In this document: one piece after another, positions 15,001-25,613 of the stretch | Layout of the letters: every line of letters begins with the position of its first letter | How positions within the stretch are numbered: position 1 is the first letter of the stretch | The notes under the pieces: model-generated | The model's database searches: none | Seen by the model: only the letters and a program-made list of their open reading frames with translations | Told to the model about the DNA's origin: nothing | Assembly: GCA_964019055.1 (NCBI GenBank) | Contig: CAXHSA010000039.1 | Location: 1-64,000 of the forward strand | Length of the DNA stretch: 64,000 nucleotides | DNA from: Anthopleura xanthogrammica | Taxonomy: Eukaryota; Cnidaria; Anthozoa; Actiniaria; Actiniidae | Direction of reading: 5' to 3' | Made by a program: the position numbers and the translations under genes

Positions 15001-18000
15001 CTGTTTTGCTGGGAAAAAAACCTTTTTAGCCCCAAAAACTGAAAAATGGCTATTTTGGCTCTCAAAACCAGGTTTTTCGCTGACGGCGTGACCGGTTGGC
15101 TGAAACCCCCACTTTTTGCTCCTGAAAATACCTCTTGAGATAAAAACACGACTTTTTGGCGAAAAAAAATGGGCTTTTGGCTGAGAATAGGTGCTTTTTG
15201 GTCAAAAAAACTGTTTTTTGCTGACCAAATTGGAATTTTGCTGAGAATTTTCTCTTGGTCCAAACACGACGTTTTCACTGCTAAACGCACCCTTTGGCCG
15301 AGAAAAGCACATTTTCGGTGTCCAAAACACTGTTTTGCTGGGAAAAAAACCTTTTTAGCCCCAAAAACTGAAAAATGGCTATTTTGGCTCTCAAAACCAG
15401 GTTTTTCGCTGACGGCGTGACCGGTTGGCTGAAACCCCCACTTTTTGCTCCTGAAAATACCTCTTGAGATAAAAACACGACTTTTTGGCGAAAAAAAATG
15501 GGCTTTTGGCTGAGAATAGGTGCTTTTTGGTCAAAAAAACTGTTTTTTGCTGACCAAATTGGAATTTTGCTGAGAATTTTCTCTTGGTCCAAACACGACG
15601 TTTTCACTGCTAAACGCACCCTTTGGCCGAGAAAAGCACATTTTCGGTGTCCAAAACACTGTTTTGCTGGGAAAAAAACCTTTTTAGCCCCAAAAACTGA
15701 AAAATGGCTATTTTGGCTCTCAAAACCAGGTTTTTCGCTGACGGCGTGACCGGTTGGCTGAAACCCCCACTTTTTGCTCCTGAAAATACCTCTTGAGATA
15801 AAAACACGACTTTTTGGCGAAAAAAAATGGGCTTTTGGCTGAGAATAGGTGCTTTTTGGTCAAAAAAACTGTTTTTTGCTGACCAAATTGGAATTTTGCT
15901 GAGAATTTTCTCTTGGTCCAAACACGACGTTTTCACTGCTAAACGCACCCTTTGGCCGAGAAAAGCACATTTTCGGTGTCCAAAACACTGTTTTGCTGGG
16001 AAAAAAACCTTTTTAGCCCCAAAAACTGAAAAATGGCTATTTTGGCTCTCAAAACCAGGTTTTTCGCTGACGGCGTGACCGGTTGGCTGAAACCCCCACT
16101 TTTTGCTCCTGAAAATACCTCTTGAGATAAAAACACGACTTTTTGGCGAAAAAAAATGGGCTTTTGGCTGAGAATAGGTGCTTTTTGGTCAAAAAAACTG
16201 TTTTTTGCTGACCAAATTGGAATTTTGCTGAGAATTTTCTCTTGGTCCAAACACGACGTTTTCACTGCTAAACGCACCCTTTGGCCGAGAAAAGCACATT
16301 TTCGGTGTCCAAAACACTGTTTTGCTGGGAAAAAAACCTTTTTAGCCCCAAAAACTGAAAAATGGCTATTTTGGCTCTCAAAACCAGGTTTTTCGCTGAC
16401 GGCGTGACCGGTTGGCTGAAACCCCCACTTTTTGCTCCTGAAAATACCTCTTGAGATAAAAACACGACTTTTTGGCGAAAAAAAATGGGCTTTTGGCTGA
16501 GAATAGGTGCTTTTTGGTCAAAAAAACTGTTTTTCGCTGACCAAATTGGAATTTTGCTGAGAATTTTCTCTTGGTCCAAACACGACGTTTTCACTGCTAA
16601 ACGCACCCTTTGGCCGAGAAAAGCACATTTTCGGTGTCCAAAACACTGTTTTGCTGGGAAAAAAACCTTTTTAGCCCCAAAAACTGAAAAATGGCTATTT
16701 TGGCTCTCAAAACCAGGTTTTTCGCTGACGGCGTGACCGGTTGGCTGAAACCCCCACTTTTTGCTCCTGAAAATACCTCTTGAGATAAAAACACGACTTT
16801 TTGGCGAAAAAAAATGGGCTTTTGGCTGAGAATAGGTGCTTTTTGGTCAAAAAAACTGTTTTTTGCTGACCAAATTGGAATTTTGCTGAGAATTTTCTCT
16901 TGGTCCAAACACGACGTTTTCACTGCTAAACGCACCCTTTGGCCGAGAAAAGCACATTTTCGGTGTCCAAAACACTGTTTTGCTGGGAAAAAAACCTTTT
17001 TAGCCCCAAAAACTGAAAAATGGCTATTTTGGCTCTCAAAACCAGGTTTTTCGCTGACGGCGTGACCGGTTGGCTGAAACCCCCACTTTTTGCTCCTGAA
17101 AATACCTCTTGAGATAAAAACACGACTTTTTGGCGAAAAAAAATGGGCTTTTGGCTGAGAATAGGTGCTTTTTGGTCAAAAAAACTGTTTTTCGCTGACC
17201 AAATTGGAATTTTGCTGAGAATTTTCTCTTGGTCCAAACACGACGTTTTCACTGCTAAACGCACCCTTTGGCCGAGAAAAGCACATTTTCGGTGTCCAAA
17301 ACACTGTTTTGCTGGGAAAAAAACCTTTTTAGCCCCAAAAACTGAAAAATGGCTATTTTGGCTCTCAAAACCAGGTTTTTCGCTGACGGCGTGACCGGTT
17401 GGCTGAAACCCCCACTTTTTGCTCCTGAAAATACCTCTTGAGATAAAAACACGACTTTTTGGCGAAAAAAAATGGGCTTTTGGCTGAGAATAGGTGCTTT
17501 TTGGTCAAAAAAACTGTTTTTTGCTGACCAAATTGGAATTTTGCTGAGAATTTTCTCTTGGTCCAAACACGACGTTTTCACTGCTAAACGCACCCTTTGG
17601 CCGAGAAAAGCACATTTTCGGTGTCCAAAACACTGTTTTGCTGGGAAAAAAACCTTTTTAGCCCCAAAAACTGAAAAATGGCTATTTTGGCTCTCAAAAC
17701 CAGGTTTTTCGCTGACGGCGTGACCGGTTGGCTGAAACCCCCACTTTTTGCTCCTGAAAATACCTCTTGAGATAAAAACACGACTTTTTGGCGAAAAAAA
17801 ATGGGCTTTTGGCTGAGAATAGGTGCTTTTTGGTCAAAAAAACTGTTTATTGCTGACCAAATTGGAATTTTGCTGAGAATTTTCTCTTGGTCCAAACACG
17901 ACGTTTTCACTGCTAAACGCACCCTTTGGCCGAGAAAAGCACATTTTCGGTGTCCAAAACACTGTTTTGCTGGGAAAAAAACCTTTTTAGCCCCAAAAAC

Positions 18001-19863
18001 TGAAAAATGGCTATTTTGGCTCTCAAAACCAGGTTTTTCGCTGACGGCGTGACCGGTTGGCTGAAACCCCCACTTTTTGCTCCTGAAAATACCTCTTGAG
18101 ATAAAAACACGACTTTTTGGCGAAAAAAAATGGGCTTTTGGCTGAGAATAGGTGCTTTTTGGTCAAAAAAACTGTTTTTTGCTGACCAAATTGGAATTTT
18201 GCTGAGAATTTTCTCTTGGTCCAAACACGACGTTTTCACTGCTAAACGCACCCTTTGGCCGAGAAAAGCACATTTTCGGTGTCCAAAACACTGTTTTGCT
18301 GGGAAAAAAACCTTTTTAGCCCCAAAAACTGAAAAATGGCTATTTTGGCTCTCAAAACCAGGTTTTTCGCTGACGGCGTGACCGGTTGGCTGAAACCCCC
18401 ACTTTTTGCTCCTGAAAATACCTCTTGAGATAAAAACACGACTTTTTGGCGAAAAAAAATGGGCTTTTGGCTGAGAATAGGTGCTTTTTGGTCAAAAAAA
18501 CTGTTTTTTGCTGACCAAATTGGAATTTTGCTGAGAATTTTCTCTTGGTCCAAACACGACGTTTTCACTGCTAAACGCACCCTTTGGCCGAGAAAAGCAC
18601 ATTTTCGGTGTCCAAAACACTGTTTTGCTGGGAAAAAAACCTTTTTAGCCCCAAAAACTGAAAAATGGCTATTTTGGCTCTCAAAACCAGGTTTTTCGCT
18701 GACGGCGTGACCGGTTGGCTGAAACCCCCACTTTTTGCTCCTGAAAATACCTCTTGAGATAAAAACACGACTTTTTGGCGAAAAAAAATGGGCTTTTGGC
18801 TGAGAATAGGTGCTTTTTGGTCAAAAAAACTGTTTTTTGCTGACCAAATTGGAATTTTGCTGAGAATTTTCTCTTGGTCCAAACACGACGTTTTCACTGC
18901 TAAACGCACCCTTTGGCCGAGAAAAGCACATTTTCGGTGTCCAAAACACTGTTTTGCTGGGAAAAAAACCTTTTTAGCCCCAAAAACTGAAAAATGGCTA
19001 TTTTGGCTCTCAAAACCAGGTTTTTCGCTGACGGCGTGACCGGTTGGCTGAAACCCCCACTTTTTGCTCCTGAAAATACCTCTTGAGATAAAAACACGAC
19101 TTTTTGGCGAAAAAAAATGGGCTTTTGGCTGAGAATAGGTGCTTTTTGGTCAAAAAAACTGTTTTTTGCTGACCAAATTGGAATTTTGCTGAGAATTTTC
19201 TCTTGGTCCAAACACGACGTTTTCACTGCTAAACGCACCCTTTGGCCGAGAAAAGCACATTTTCGGTGTCCAAAACACTGTTTTGCTGGGAAAAAAACCT
19301 TTTTAGCCCCAAAAACTGAAAAATGGCTATTTTGGCTCTCAAAACCAGGTTTTTCGCTGACGGCGTGACCGGTTGGCTGAAACCCCCACTTTTTGCTCCT
19401 GAAAATACCTCTTGAGATAAAAACACGACTTTTTGGCGAAAAAAAATGGGCTTTTGGCTGAGAATAGGTGCTTTTTGGTCAAAAAAACTGTTTTTTGCTG
19501 ACCAAATTGGAATTTTGCTGAGAATTTTCTCTTGGTCCAAACACGACGTTTTCACTGCTAAACGCACCCTTTGGCCGAGAAAAGCACATTTTCGGTGTCC
19601 AAAACACTGTTTTGCTGGGAAAAAAACCTTTTTAGCCCCAAAAACTGAAAAATGGCTATTTTGGCTCTCAAAACCAGGTTTTTCGCTGACGGCGTGACCG
19701 GTTGGCTGAAACCCCCACTTTTTGCTCCTGAAAATACCTCTTGAGATAAAAACACGACTTTTTGGCGAAAAAAAATGGGCTTTTGGCTGAGAATAGGTGC
19801 TTTTTGGTCAAAAAAACTGTTTTTTGCTGACCAAATTGGAATTTTGCTGAGAATTTTCTCTTG
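1..19863 (+). repeat. 329-bp satellite array, left block (about 60 copies)
   Basis: A head-to-tail tandem array of a 329-bp monomer. Landmark words such as ATGGGCTTTTGG recur at 33, 362, 695, 1024, 1353 and then every 329 bp to 19775. Copies are almost identical. Exceptions I noticed are a 4-bp insertion near 650 (333-bp copy), single-base deletions near 1735 and 6122 (328-bp copies), and scattered substitutions near 7058, 7642, 8971, 16534, 17193 and 17848. The array is open at the left edge of the window and is cut at its right end by the transposon. The monomer is AT-rich with long A and T runs but keeps about 11 CpG. Open frames of 83 codons (+) and 112 codons (-) recur in each copy but shift frame from unit to unit (329 is not a multiple of 3), so I do not call them genes. 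Confidence 0.98.
19862..19863. other. Probable 2-bp target-site duplication (TG), left copy
   Basis: Intact monomers read CTCTTGGTCC. The left flank ends CTCTTG and the right flank starts TGGTCC, so TG occurs on both sides (second copy 26810-26811). Two bases can match by chance, so an extra TG at the element's end without duplication cannot be excluded. Confidence 0.65.
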
Positions 19864-19883
19864 CTCAGGTGTGTTAAGGCCTG
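19864..19883 (+). repeat. Left terminal inverted repeat of the transposon
   Basis: CTCAGGTGTGTTAAGGCCTG, identical to the reverse complement of 26790-26809. Beyond these 20 bases the two ends diverge, although both have an AGC...GAAA-like stretch just inside. It directly abuts satellite sequence. Confidence 0.93.
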
Positions 19884-19936
19884 GTTTAGCGATCCGAAAC
19901 ACCCCCCGCGAAGACTCGTGTTGCTTCGATCAAATC

Positions 19937-19950
19937 CAAGATGGCGGATG
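19937..19950 (+). promoter_or_regulatory. YY1-like motif near the left end (AAGATGGCGGATG)
   Basis: CCAAGATGGCGGATG matches the known YY1 core (AAnATGGCGG) and lies about 75 bp from the left end, facing inward. Such motifs sit just downstream of transcription starts in many animal promoters and in some transposable elements. The ATG opens only a 14-codon frame (stop at 19983-19985). Use as a promoter element is inference. Confidence 0.4.
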
Positions 19951-20819
19951 TACATGTGATGCGATTTAACTGGTATTCGATATGAAATTCGAAGCATACC
20001 AAGCATTTGAAGCATTTAAAGTATATATATTTGTCTTTGTTGTTCAAGAATTATTTTATTTTTCAAAGATGGAGAAACTAGAAGACGAATGAAGGTGAGT
20101 AATTTACATTTTCGTACGAAATTATTTTTACTGGTAAGCTTAAATTACCTTTAATAAATGAAGTTTCTAAGCAAAATTCTCGGACTAGTCGGGAGTAGCT
20201 TTACCACGCAAATAATATATTGATGTTGAAATATATATATTTACTCAGAAGCTGACCGGTATTCTTTTAAGCACTGAAAATCTTTCTAAAATTAAAGATA
20301 TATAAGCTTAAGTTAAAGAACGAAATACTCGTGCAAATCTAACTACACTAGATTTTTTTCATAGAATAAGTTAATCAGTTATTGGAATCAATTGCAAAAG
20401 GACAAGGAAATTTTTAGTAAGCCAGTAATATTTGTTGTAAGGGAGGAGGGTTTAACTGAATAAGGATTTGTGGTTGGGTTTAATTGGCCTTTTTTCATTT
20501 CTAATATTAATAATGTAAACTTATCCCTAGTCTTGATTTCTGCAGTATTCACATGGTTATTGATTATTTTTGTATGATAATATAATGTTTTAAATATACA
20601 TTTAGCTTATTGATCTGTTTTCATATGGGGTCTGGGTTTTTTCTTATTTTCTTTTCTTATTTGTTTAAATTTTTGATAAGACTTATGTTTAGCCATACAA
20701 TTTTAATAAATAATGAATAAATAAATTTCTTAAATAATTATAAGAATATTATTATTTACAGCACATTTTTAAAAACATATTTACAGTATATAATCAACCT
20801 GTTTTGATGTGTTTTTTAG

Positions 20820-21042
20820 ATTCTGATGAAGGTTGCAGTCTGGTGCTTCTGAAAACTACAAAATTAATGGTAAATACAGTAACAAAAAATACTTATATTC
20901 CATTACTAAATATTGCTGATACCACTGCTTTTAGGTGAGTGCTATGCCACCGATTGTTCAAAACAACAGTAGCAAAAATGCCAGAAGGGTAATTGACAAA
21001 TAACCCTGTCACAATTCTGTTCTGTCAGCATTTAGCAATAAA
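20820..21042 (+). other. Possible 3' exons of a small plus-strand transcript
   Basis: Splice-like signals line up on the plus strand: a strong donor AAG/GTGAGT at 20094/20095; an acceptor TGTTTTTTAG before 20820; a 50-nt exon 20820-20869 followed by GTAAAT; an acceptor CTGCTTTTAG before 20935; an open stretch to TAA at 21001-21003; and AATAAA at 21037-21042. The two exons join in one frame coding SDEGCSLVLLKTTKLM then VSAMPPIVQNNSSKNARRV and five more residues. However, the frame has a stop in the upstream exon with no ATG after it, so the unit may be non-coding or chance. The last intron would be only 65 bp. Confidence 0.2.
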
Positions 21043-21440
21043 AACAGTGGTAATATACAGCTAGTAGATAAAAGATATGATACTTGACAGTTTGCCAACT
21101 CAAGTTTAGCCATCAGTCAAAGGCCATAAAGTTCAATAAGCTGTACATGTAATACAGATTACTTAATATATATTTTCATGACTAAACTGCCAATTCCCTA
21201 GGAGCTACTGTACGTACATAATATAAATATTTCCTAGACTTCCTCAGAACAATAATATAGTGTTATGGTTCTTTGGTAAATACTTTCTGAATGCTAAGCA
21301 AGTAAAAACTCACACTTGTGATAGTGTTGTATTCAATTTAACTGACTCGTCAAGTTCTCTAAAAGTTATTTAAAGTAAAAAATGCAGCTTCCTGAAATGT
21401 TAAGATGCATTGTATACTGTACTTGGTGTACTACTATGGC

Positions 21441-24214
21441 TTAAAGATGCACAGTTATTTTCCATAGCTTTAGAAGTGAGGATGCTGCTTTTAACCTTGT
21501 ATTCTTTAATTTCAGTTCATTGGCAAGGTCATCTTTTATAGGCTCTTTCATGGTGTTGATGCTCTTATTTGTTTCTCTGAAAGCCTTCAGTACCTCAATC
21601 TGGATTTTGAAAAGGTGAGTCTCATACCTTTCAATGTGATACCTTGACTTTGGATTTTTTTGCAAATTCTCTCTCAATTTTTCAAACCTTGAAACTTCTT
21701 CTGTTGCACCCAGCACTGTACTTAATGCTTTTGCTGTTTTAGAATGGAGTTGTTGTTCAGTGTGCTCATTTGTGGCCTTTTTCTTTTTTGATTCTGGTGT
21801 AGCATTGCCAGAGAATGGGAATGGCCTTTTCATACTTGCCCCAGTCCTTTCTTGTTGTTCATAATCCATCTGGTCTTCTCCTTCTGTCATGTTGCCAAGT
21901 CTGATTCCAATTATTGGCTGTGTATTTAAGTTGTCTTCTTCATGATCATTATCCTGAACATGGCTTTCCATTTGCTCTTCTTCTACCTCCATGTCACTAC
22001 ATGTATATGTAGTGGGCTCTGCATTCTCATCAGCATTCTCATCAGCATTCTCATCATTTAAGAAATTATCATCTCCACTTTCTTGTGTCATTTGCTGAGT
22101 GATTTGGTCTACAGAAATGACATTGTCATCCTCATCATCAGCAACGTCCTTAGAGGAACAGCATATTCCAGGCACATGCCATCTCCCCTCAGAATCTCGC
22201 AGTTTTGTTGCAGGAATCTTCACTTTGCTCTCTAAGCAATTGGTCCAAGATGCATCCAGGTGCTCTTGTTCTTTCTTTATGTTGGATGAACGGAAGTGGT
22301 GAAGTCTTGGACCCTCTTCTCTGAAGCATACTTGATTAGGACCATCAAAGAACTCTATTCCTCCATCAACAGATTGCCACCATACTCCTTCACCTGGCTC
22401 CAAGAAGTCAGCAATTAGCTTGAGGTGTGCTTCCCAGTCCCCTGCATATTTCATCAGAATGCTTTCAGGGATGAAAGTGTTCTCCATCTGTGGGAGAGAC
22501 TTTGCTAACTTACTGATTACTCTTTCCTCTTTTAGAATGTAGTTTAGGCCAGGCTTAGAGGTATCTTGTTTGAGATGAAGAATTGCATTCTTGGAGAGAT
22601 CTTGGATTCTCCTGTTCCATGTCTTGGAAGTAATGTCTGAGAGTTTCTCAAACAACCTTTCAAACATTTCAGCATTGGTAGACCTGTGAGACACAATTCT
22701 CAGAAGCTGAGAAGAGTGTGTGATACAACTATGAAAGTAGAGGCCAAAAAGCTTTCTGTAGCTGAGTGACTTTGGTGGTGTTAGCACTCTTCGGCACTGA
22801 ATTGCATGTCGCCAACAGAGGTTATGAAGGCGAAGGATCAGTTTGGGAGATCTTTTTGCATCTTGACAATAATAGATCTCAGCCATTTCACACAATGTTA
22901 CCAGCAGAAGCTTGATCTCAAGGTTAGCCAGTGGGTACAGGGCAATTGTCACAAAAATCAATGTCTTTCTGTAGTCCACACCTCTTAGTTTCTCTTTACT
23001 TAGCTGTACGGAAAGGATCTCTTTCAGTTTGATTAATGTGTCTATGTCAGTTATGTGATGAGGCAGTTCCTGTAGGATGTTTTTGATGTGGTTCATCAAA
23101 CAGTGTAGTGCTTCGAAGCACAGGACTTCATATGATTCCAGGTTTAAGTCCTGGATTGAGGCATTATAGTGCAATAATGCAGGTAGCCTTGTACTTCCAC
23201 CTAGTACCTCTGCTAAATCTTTCTGCAGTTCATCCTTTTTTCCTTCATCTGACATGCCCCTAGCTCGTAGCTCAGCTTTCAGCTCCTTGACTTTCAAGTC
23301 TTTGAATGGATGAAGTGAGCCCTTTCTTCCAGCAGGACCAGACAGGATTAAATTTCTTTTTTCTTCTAGTGATTTGTATTTCCTCTGAAGGGAGTATTCT
23401 ACATCGTAGCTACTATTGATGTTGCCATCACAACCAGGACAACCATAGTGACCTCCATGCTGAGTTCCATCTTCCATCTCTGCTGCTGGGTTGTCCCCAT
23501 TCATAAATCTCATGACATCTTTAATTTCTGCTCCAGATTCACTTTTTAGACTGCTTTTTAATTCTTTTAAATCTTCCTGCCTTGTAGGAACAAATTGCAG
23601 TTGGTCTTCTACAGTTGACCTACTAGGACCCAGTATGTACAACTGAGGCTCCTCTATTGTGGCTTGGACATCAACATTGTTTATTCCAGTCTTAGCAGCC
23701 AATTCTTGTGCAGTTAGATGGATAGCATTGTCATAAAGTTCTCTTACACAGAATAGCATATGCCCATGGTTTGAAAGAGTTGAATGGTCATGCCACATCA
23801 ACCAGTTTCTTTGCTGCTGAAATGTTTTCAATAGATCTCTCAATTCTTCAGTATCACCCCCGGTTGCCTCATTAATTTTTTCCAGCTCTTCTACTATTTC
23901 TTCTCTTGTTAGATTTTCATAGAAACTGTCATCTCTTATTTTAAGTAAGTCCTTGTTTCTATCAAGGGCTTCGGTTCTAATCTGCTGTAATGGAATTTTC
24001 CTTGCAGAGACATTGGTTGTTTTCTGGATTACTTCCCCCTCATTACTCAGAGCTAATGTAACTATTTCTTTTTGAACAACAGGTACACCAACATCGTATG
24101 TTCCATCATCAATTAGCTTCTTGATTGATGCCCGGATCTTCTCATTTGTGCGTGCAACTGGAACAGATATTTCACCTCCTTCCTGCTTCTTTAGTGCTCG
24201 GCGTACACGAAATC
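21441..24214 (-). CDS. Exon 2 of the candidate transposase (residues 359-1282, SAP domain)
   Basis: It starts after acceptor CTTACAG/GA. Numbered in the joined protein: an arginine-rich RVRRALKK segment at about 361-368; WHDHS with a second GH (499-510); HGGHYGCPGC (611-620), a possible zinc site; and a SAP motif at 662-696 (FKDLKVKELKAEL...GKKDEL), matching the helix-extended-helix pattern of that DNA-binding family. Next comes YEVLCFEALHCLMNHIKN (720-737), whose E-x-L-H-x4-H pattern loosely recalls the DxMH motif of CACTA-type transposases (my inference). FGLYFHSCITHS lies at 848-859. The tail has an acidic region with three DENA repeats (1079-1090), KKKK at 1168-1171 as a possible nuclear signal, and a long helical end. 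The five residues before Thr-Gly in the longer open frame (Met at 24230) are intron read-through. Confidence 0.83.
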
Positions 24215-25548
24215 CTGTAAGTGATATCAATCAATCAATCAATCAATCCATTTATTTAAGTGTCTGGTCATATGATAAGAAATATCAGTATGTTTGATCC
24301 ATACATACAGTATGTTTGTTTTTGTTTGTTTATTTGTTTTAATTGTTTTATAGTTTTAGTTAACCCTCATTTTTAACCTTCAATGCAAAACAGATTAAAT
24401 TTTATCCAGATTTTTGTATGCTCATCACAGGGAATCCAACCTTGTTAGAACTGGCTATATAAATTGTAATTACCTTTTGTTCCATCCTGAGTATTGGTAA
24501 AGTTTGCCATATTGACACCTTGAGTATTCTGTAGGAAGGACTTGAGTATTTGGCCTGTATTTGAAGGAGATGAGTCTTGCCCCTTGTGCCGGATGTTGTA
24601 CTTTCTGGCTTGTTCAGACCAGTTTACAGGGCCATGTGGCCATGACTTAACATCTATCAATAACTGATCAATGTCACCTATTATGTTTCCTAAAGCAGGG
24701 ATGTGGGATCTCTCTCTTTCTTTTGGGGATGTCTTTATGGCCCTTTCTCTTGCCTCATCTAGTGTTTCAAAAGACTCTGCCAGTCGTCTCTGTTGTCTTG
24801 CACTGTATGAATCCCTTGAGCTTAGGTGTACACCAGTGTCATTCTTAATTAAAACCTTATTTTCAAGATCTCGCTTTGTGTGCCTGAGCTTATTCCTTTT
24901 CTGTTTTCTTTTTTCAACAGGGGAAAGTTTTCTCTCAAGGCCAGCCTCTGGGACAAGAACCAGAATTTCACTCAGTGTCTTTCCAAAGTTTTTCTTACAT
25001 TTTTCATCATATGTTGAATAGATTTCTTGTCCAACTGACTTCAGCTGTTTCTTTGTTGCCCTTATAATTGAGCCTTCAGGAAGAAGTGTATGCTTGTTTG
25101 CATCAGTAGTAATATTACTTAGGGGACCTCCTTTTCCCAACCTGCACATCTTTTTCATTGGATATGTTGCTTGGGACTTTGAGTTGTAGAGCTGACAAGC
25201 CTTGCAATTTGTTAATGAATGTGCTTTTCTCGTTTCGTTGGTCATTATTTTGCCTTGATCGAACCAGTTTTGCATTGCAAATCGAGACAAATAAGACTGC
25301 TTGTCTTCTTTGCATCTCCAGTTTACAGTTTGGTCGTCTATTTTCTTAGCAACACGATTGAAGTCGTAGCGTGTAATGTCAAACCTCGAATAGCCTTTGA
25401 AATGTTCACAGTAAAGTTTATACCTTTCCTGCAAGACTCTTGCACCAAACTTTGCTTTTCCTTCATTCAAGGCTTTTGTGATAGAACACAAGTTCTTAGT
25501 TTCACGAATGCACACCCTAGCCCAGGCACATTCCACTTTAACAGACAT
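21441..25548 (-). CDS. Candidate transposase: two-exon SAP-domain protein, 1282 aa
   Basis: This is the only long gene of the transposon. Coding sequence is 25548-24474 joined to 24214-21441 (1075 + 2774 = 3849 nt, TAA stop included). The intron is phase 1: exon 1 ends AAA-G before GTAATT, exon 2 starts GA after CTTACAG, and the junction gives a Gly codon with the frame kept. Order of parts: Cys-containing basic N-terminal region (1-280), helix-turn-helix-like stretch (about 303-340), HDHS...GH motif (500-510), HxxHxxCxxC (611-620), SAP domain (662-696), large helical core (about 700-960), acidic region (1049-1143), lysine cluster (1168-1171) and a helical C-terminus. SAP domains bind AT-rich DNA, so a nuclear, DNA-binding protein is expected. 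The transposase role is inferred from its position between the inverted repeats; no DDE triad is assigned. Similarity to multi-copy uncharacterised cnidarian proteins is from memory and unverified. Confidence 0.82.
22021..22056 (-). repeat. Three perfect 12-bp repeats in the acidic tail of the coding region
   Basis: GCATTCTCATCA occurs three times in a row on the plus strand. On the coding strand it gives Asp-Glu-Asn-Ala three times (residues 1079-1090). The unit keeps the frame, so copy number can change without breaking the protein. Confidence 0.92.
24215..24473 (-). other. Intron of the candidate transposase gene (259 bp, phase 1)
   Basis: On the minus strand it begins GTAATTAC and ends TTGATATCACTTACAG, a canonical GT-AG intron with a modest pyrimidine tract. 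It is AT-rich, carries stops in the exon 1 frame and contains a TCAA microsatellite close to the acceptor. Splicing restores one frame of 1283 codons. Confidence 0.85.
24227..24248. repeat. (TCAA)5.5 tetranucleotide microsatellite
   Basis: Five and a half TCAA copies on the plus strand, starting 12 bases intron-ward of the splice acceptor. It occupies the place of the branch point and polypyrimidine region on the transcribed strand (read there as TTGA repeats), so its length could affect splicing. Confidence 0.9.
24474..25548 (-). CDS. Exon 1 of the candidate transposase (residues 1-358 and first base of codon 359)
   Basis: The ATG at 25548 is the first after an in-frame TAG seven codons upstream (25569-25567) and has A at -3, so I chose it; an upstream non-coding exon remains possible. 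Visible features: Cys at 7, 13, 21, 47 and 79; a CxxC at 115-118 with another Cys at 135, which could bind zinc; a strongly basic, probably helical stretch at about 209-275; and WPHGPVNW followed by SEQARKYNI and TGQILKSFL (303-339), which looks like a small helix-turn-helix. The frame runs nine more codons into the intron before a stop. The good donor AAAG/GTAATT and the exact fit to exon 2 argue for splicing rather than a separate 367-aa protein. No domain named with confidence. Confidence 0.8.
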
Positions 25549-25613
25549 TATATAGTTGATTGCACACTACAATAGCTTCTAAAGAAGCTGTATGCAATTA
25601 ATCAACTATATAA
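25548..25613. repeat. 66-bp imperfect palindrome overlapping the start codon
   Basis: The left arm TTATATAGTTGATTGCA (25548-25564) pairs with the right arm TGCAATTAATCAACTATATAA (25593-25613), with four extra bases (ATTA) in the right arm. The centre is a perfect inverted repeat AGCTTCT-AA-AGAAGCT (25574-25589). The outermost base of the left arm is the A of the start codon, so TATATA sits immediately before the ATG. As a TATA box it would place initiation beyond this ATG. A regulatory hairpin, a protein-binding site or a tiny inserted palindrome are alternatives. Confidence 0.8.

Larger units (their letters stand above)
19884..21440. other. Left non-coding end of the transposon
   Basis: About 1.56 kb between the left inverted repeat and the stop codon of the candidate transposase. 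The first 60 bases are relatively GC-rich (CCCCCCGCG near 19905); the rest is AT-rich, notably 20690-20760. It should contain the 3' UTR of the minus-strand gene. I saw no AATAAA for that strand close to the stop; the nearest is around 20055. On the plus strand there is a YY1-like motif, splice-like signals and an AATAAA, described separately. No open frame with convincing coding character was seen. Confidence 0.7.

Noticed and set aside
1..19863. CRISPR array
   Set aside because: The repeated unit is contiguous with no unique spacers, 329 bp long and in a eukaryotic context.
24215..24230. Methionine at 24230 as the start of an independent 929-aa protein
   Set aside because: The Met and next few codons lie in the intron beyond a CTTACAG acceptor. 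Splicing to exon 1 restores one frame exactly, which is unlikely by chance.
24445..24473. A separate 367-aa protein ending at 24445
   Set aside because: The last nine codons are intron read-through past a good donor (AAAG/GTAATT).
24671..25021. Plus-strand open frames antisense to the transposase exons (also 25219-25575, 25158-25349, 22099-22302, 22806-22988)
   Set aside because: They overlap the convincing minus-strand coding region and have no recognisable domains.
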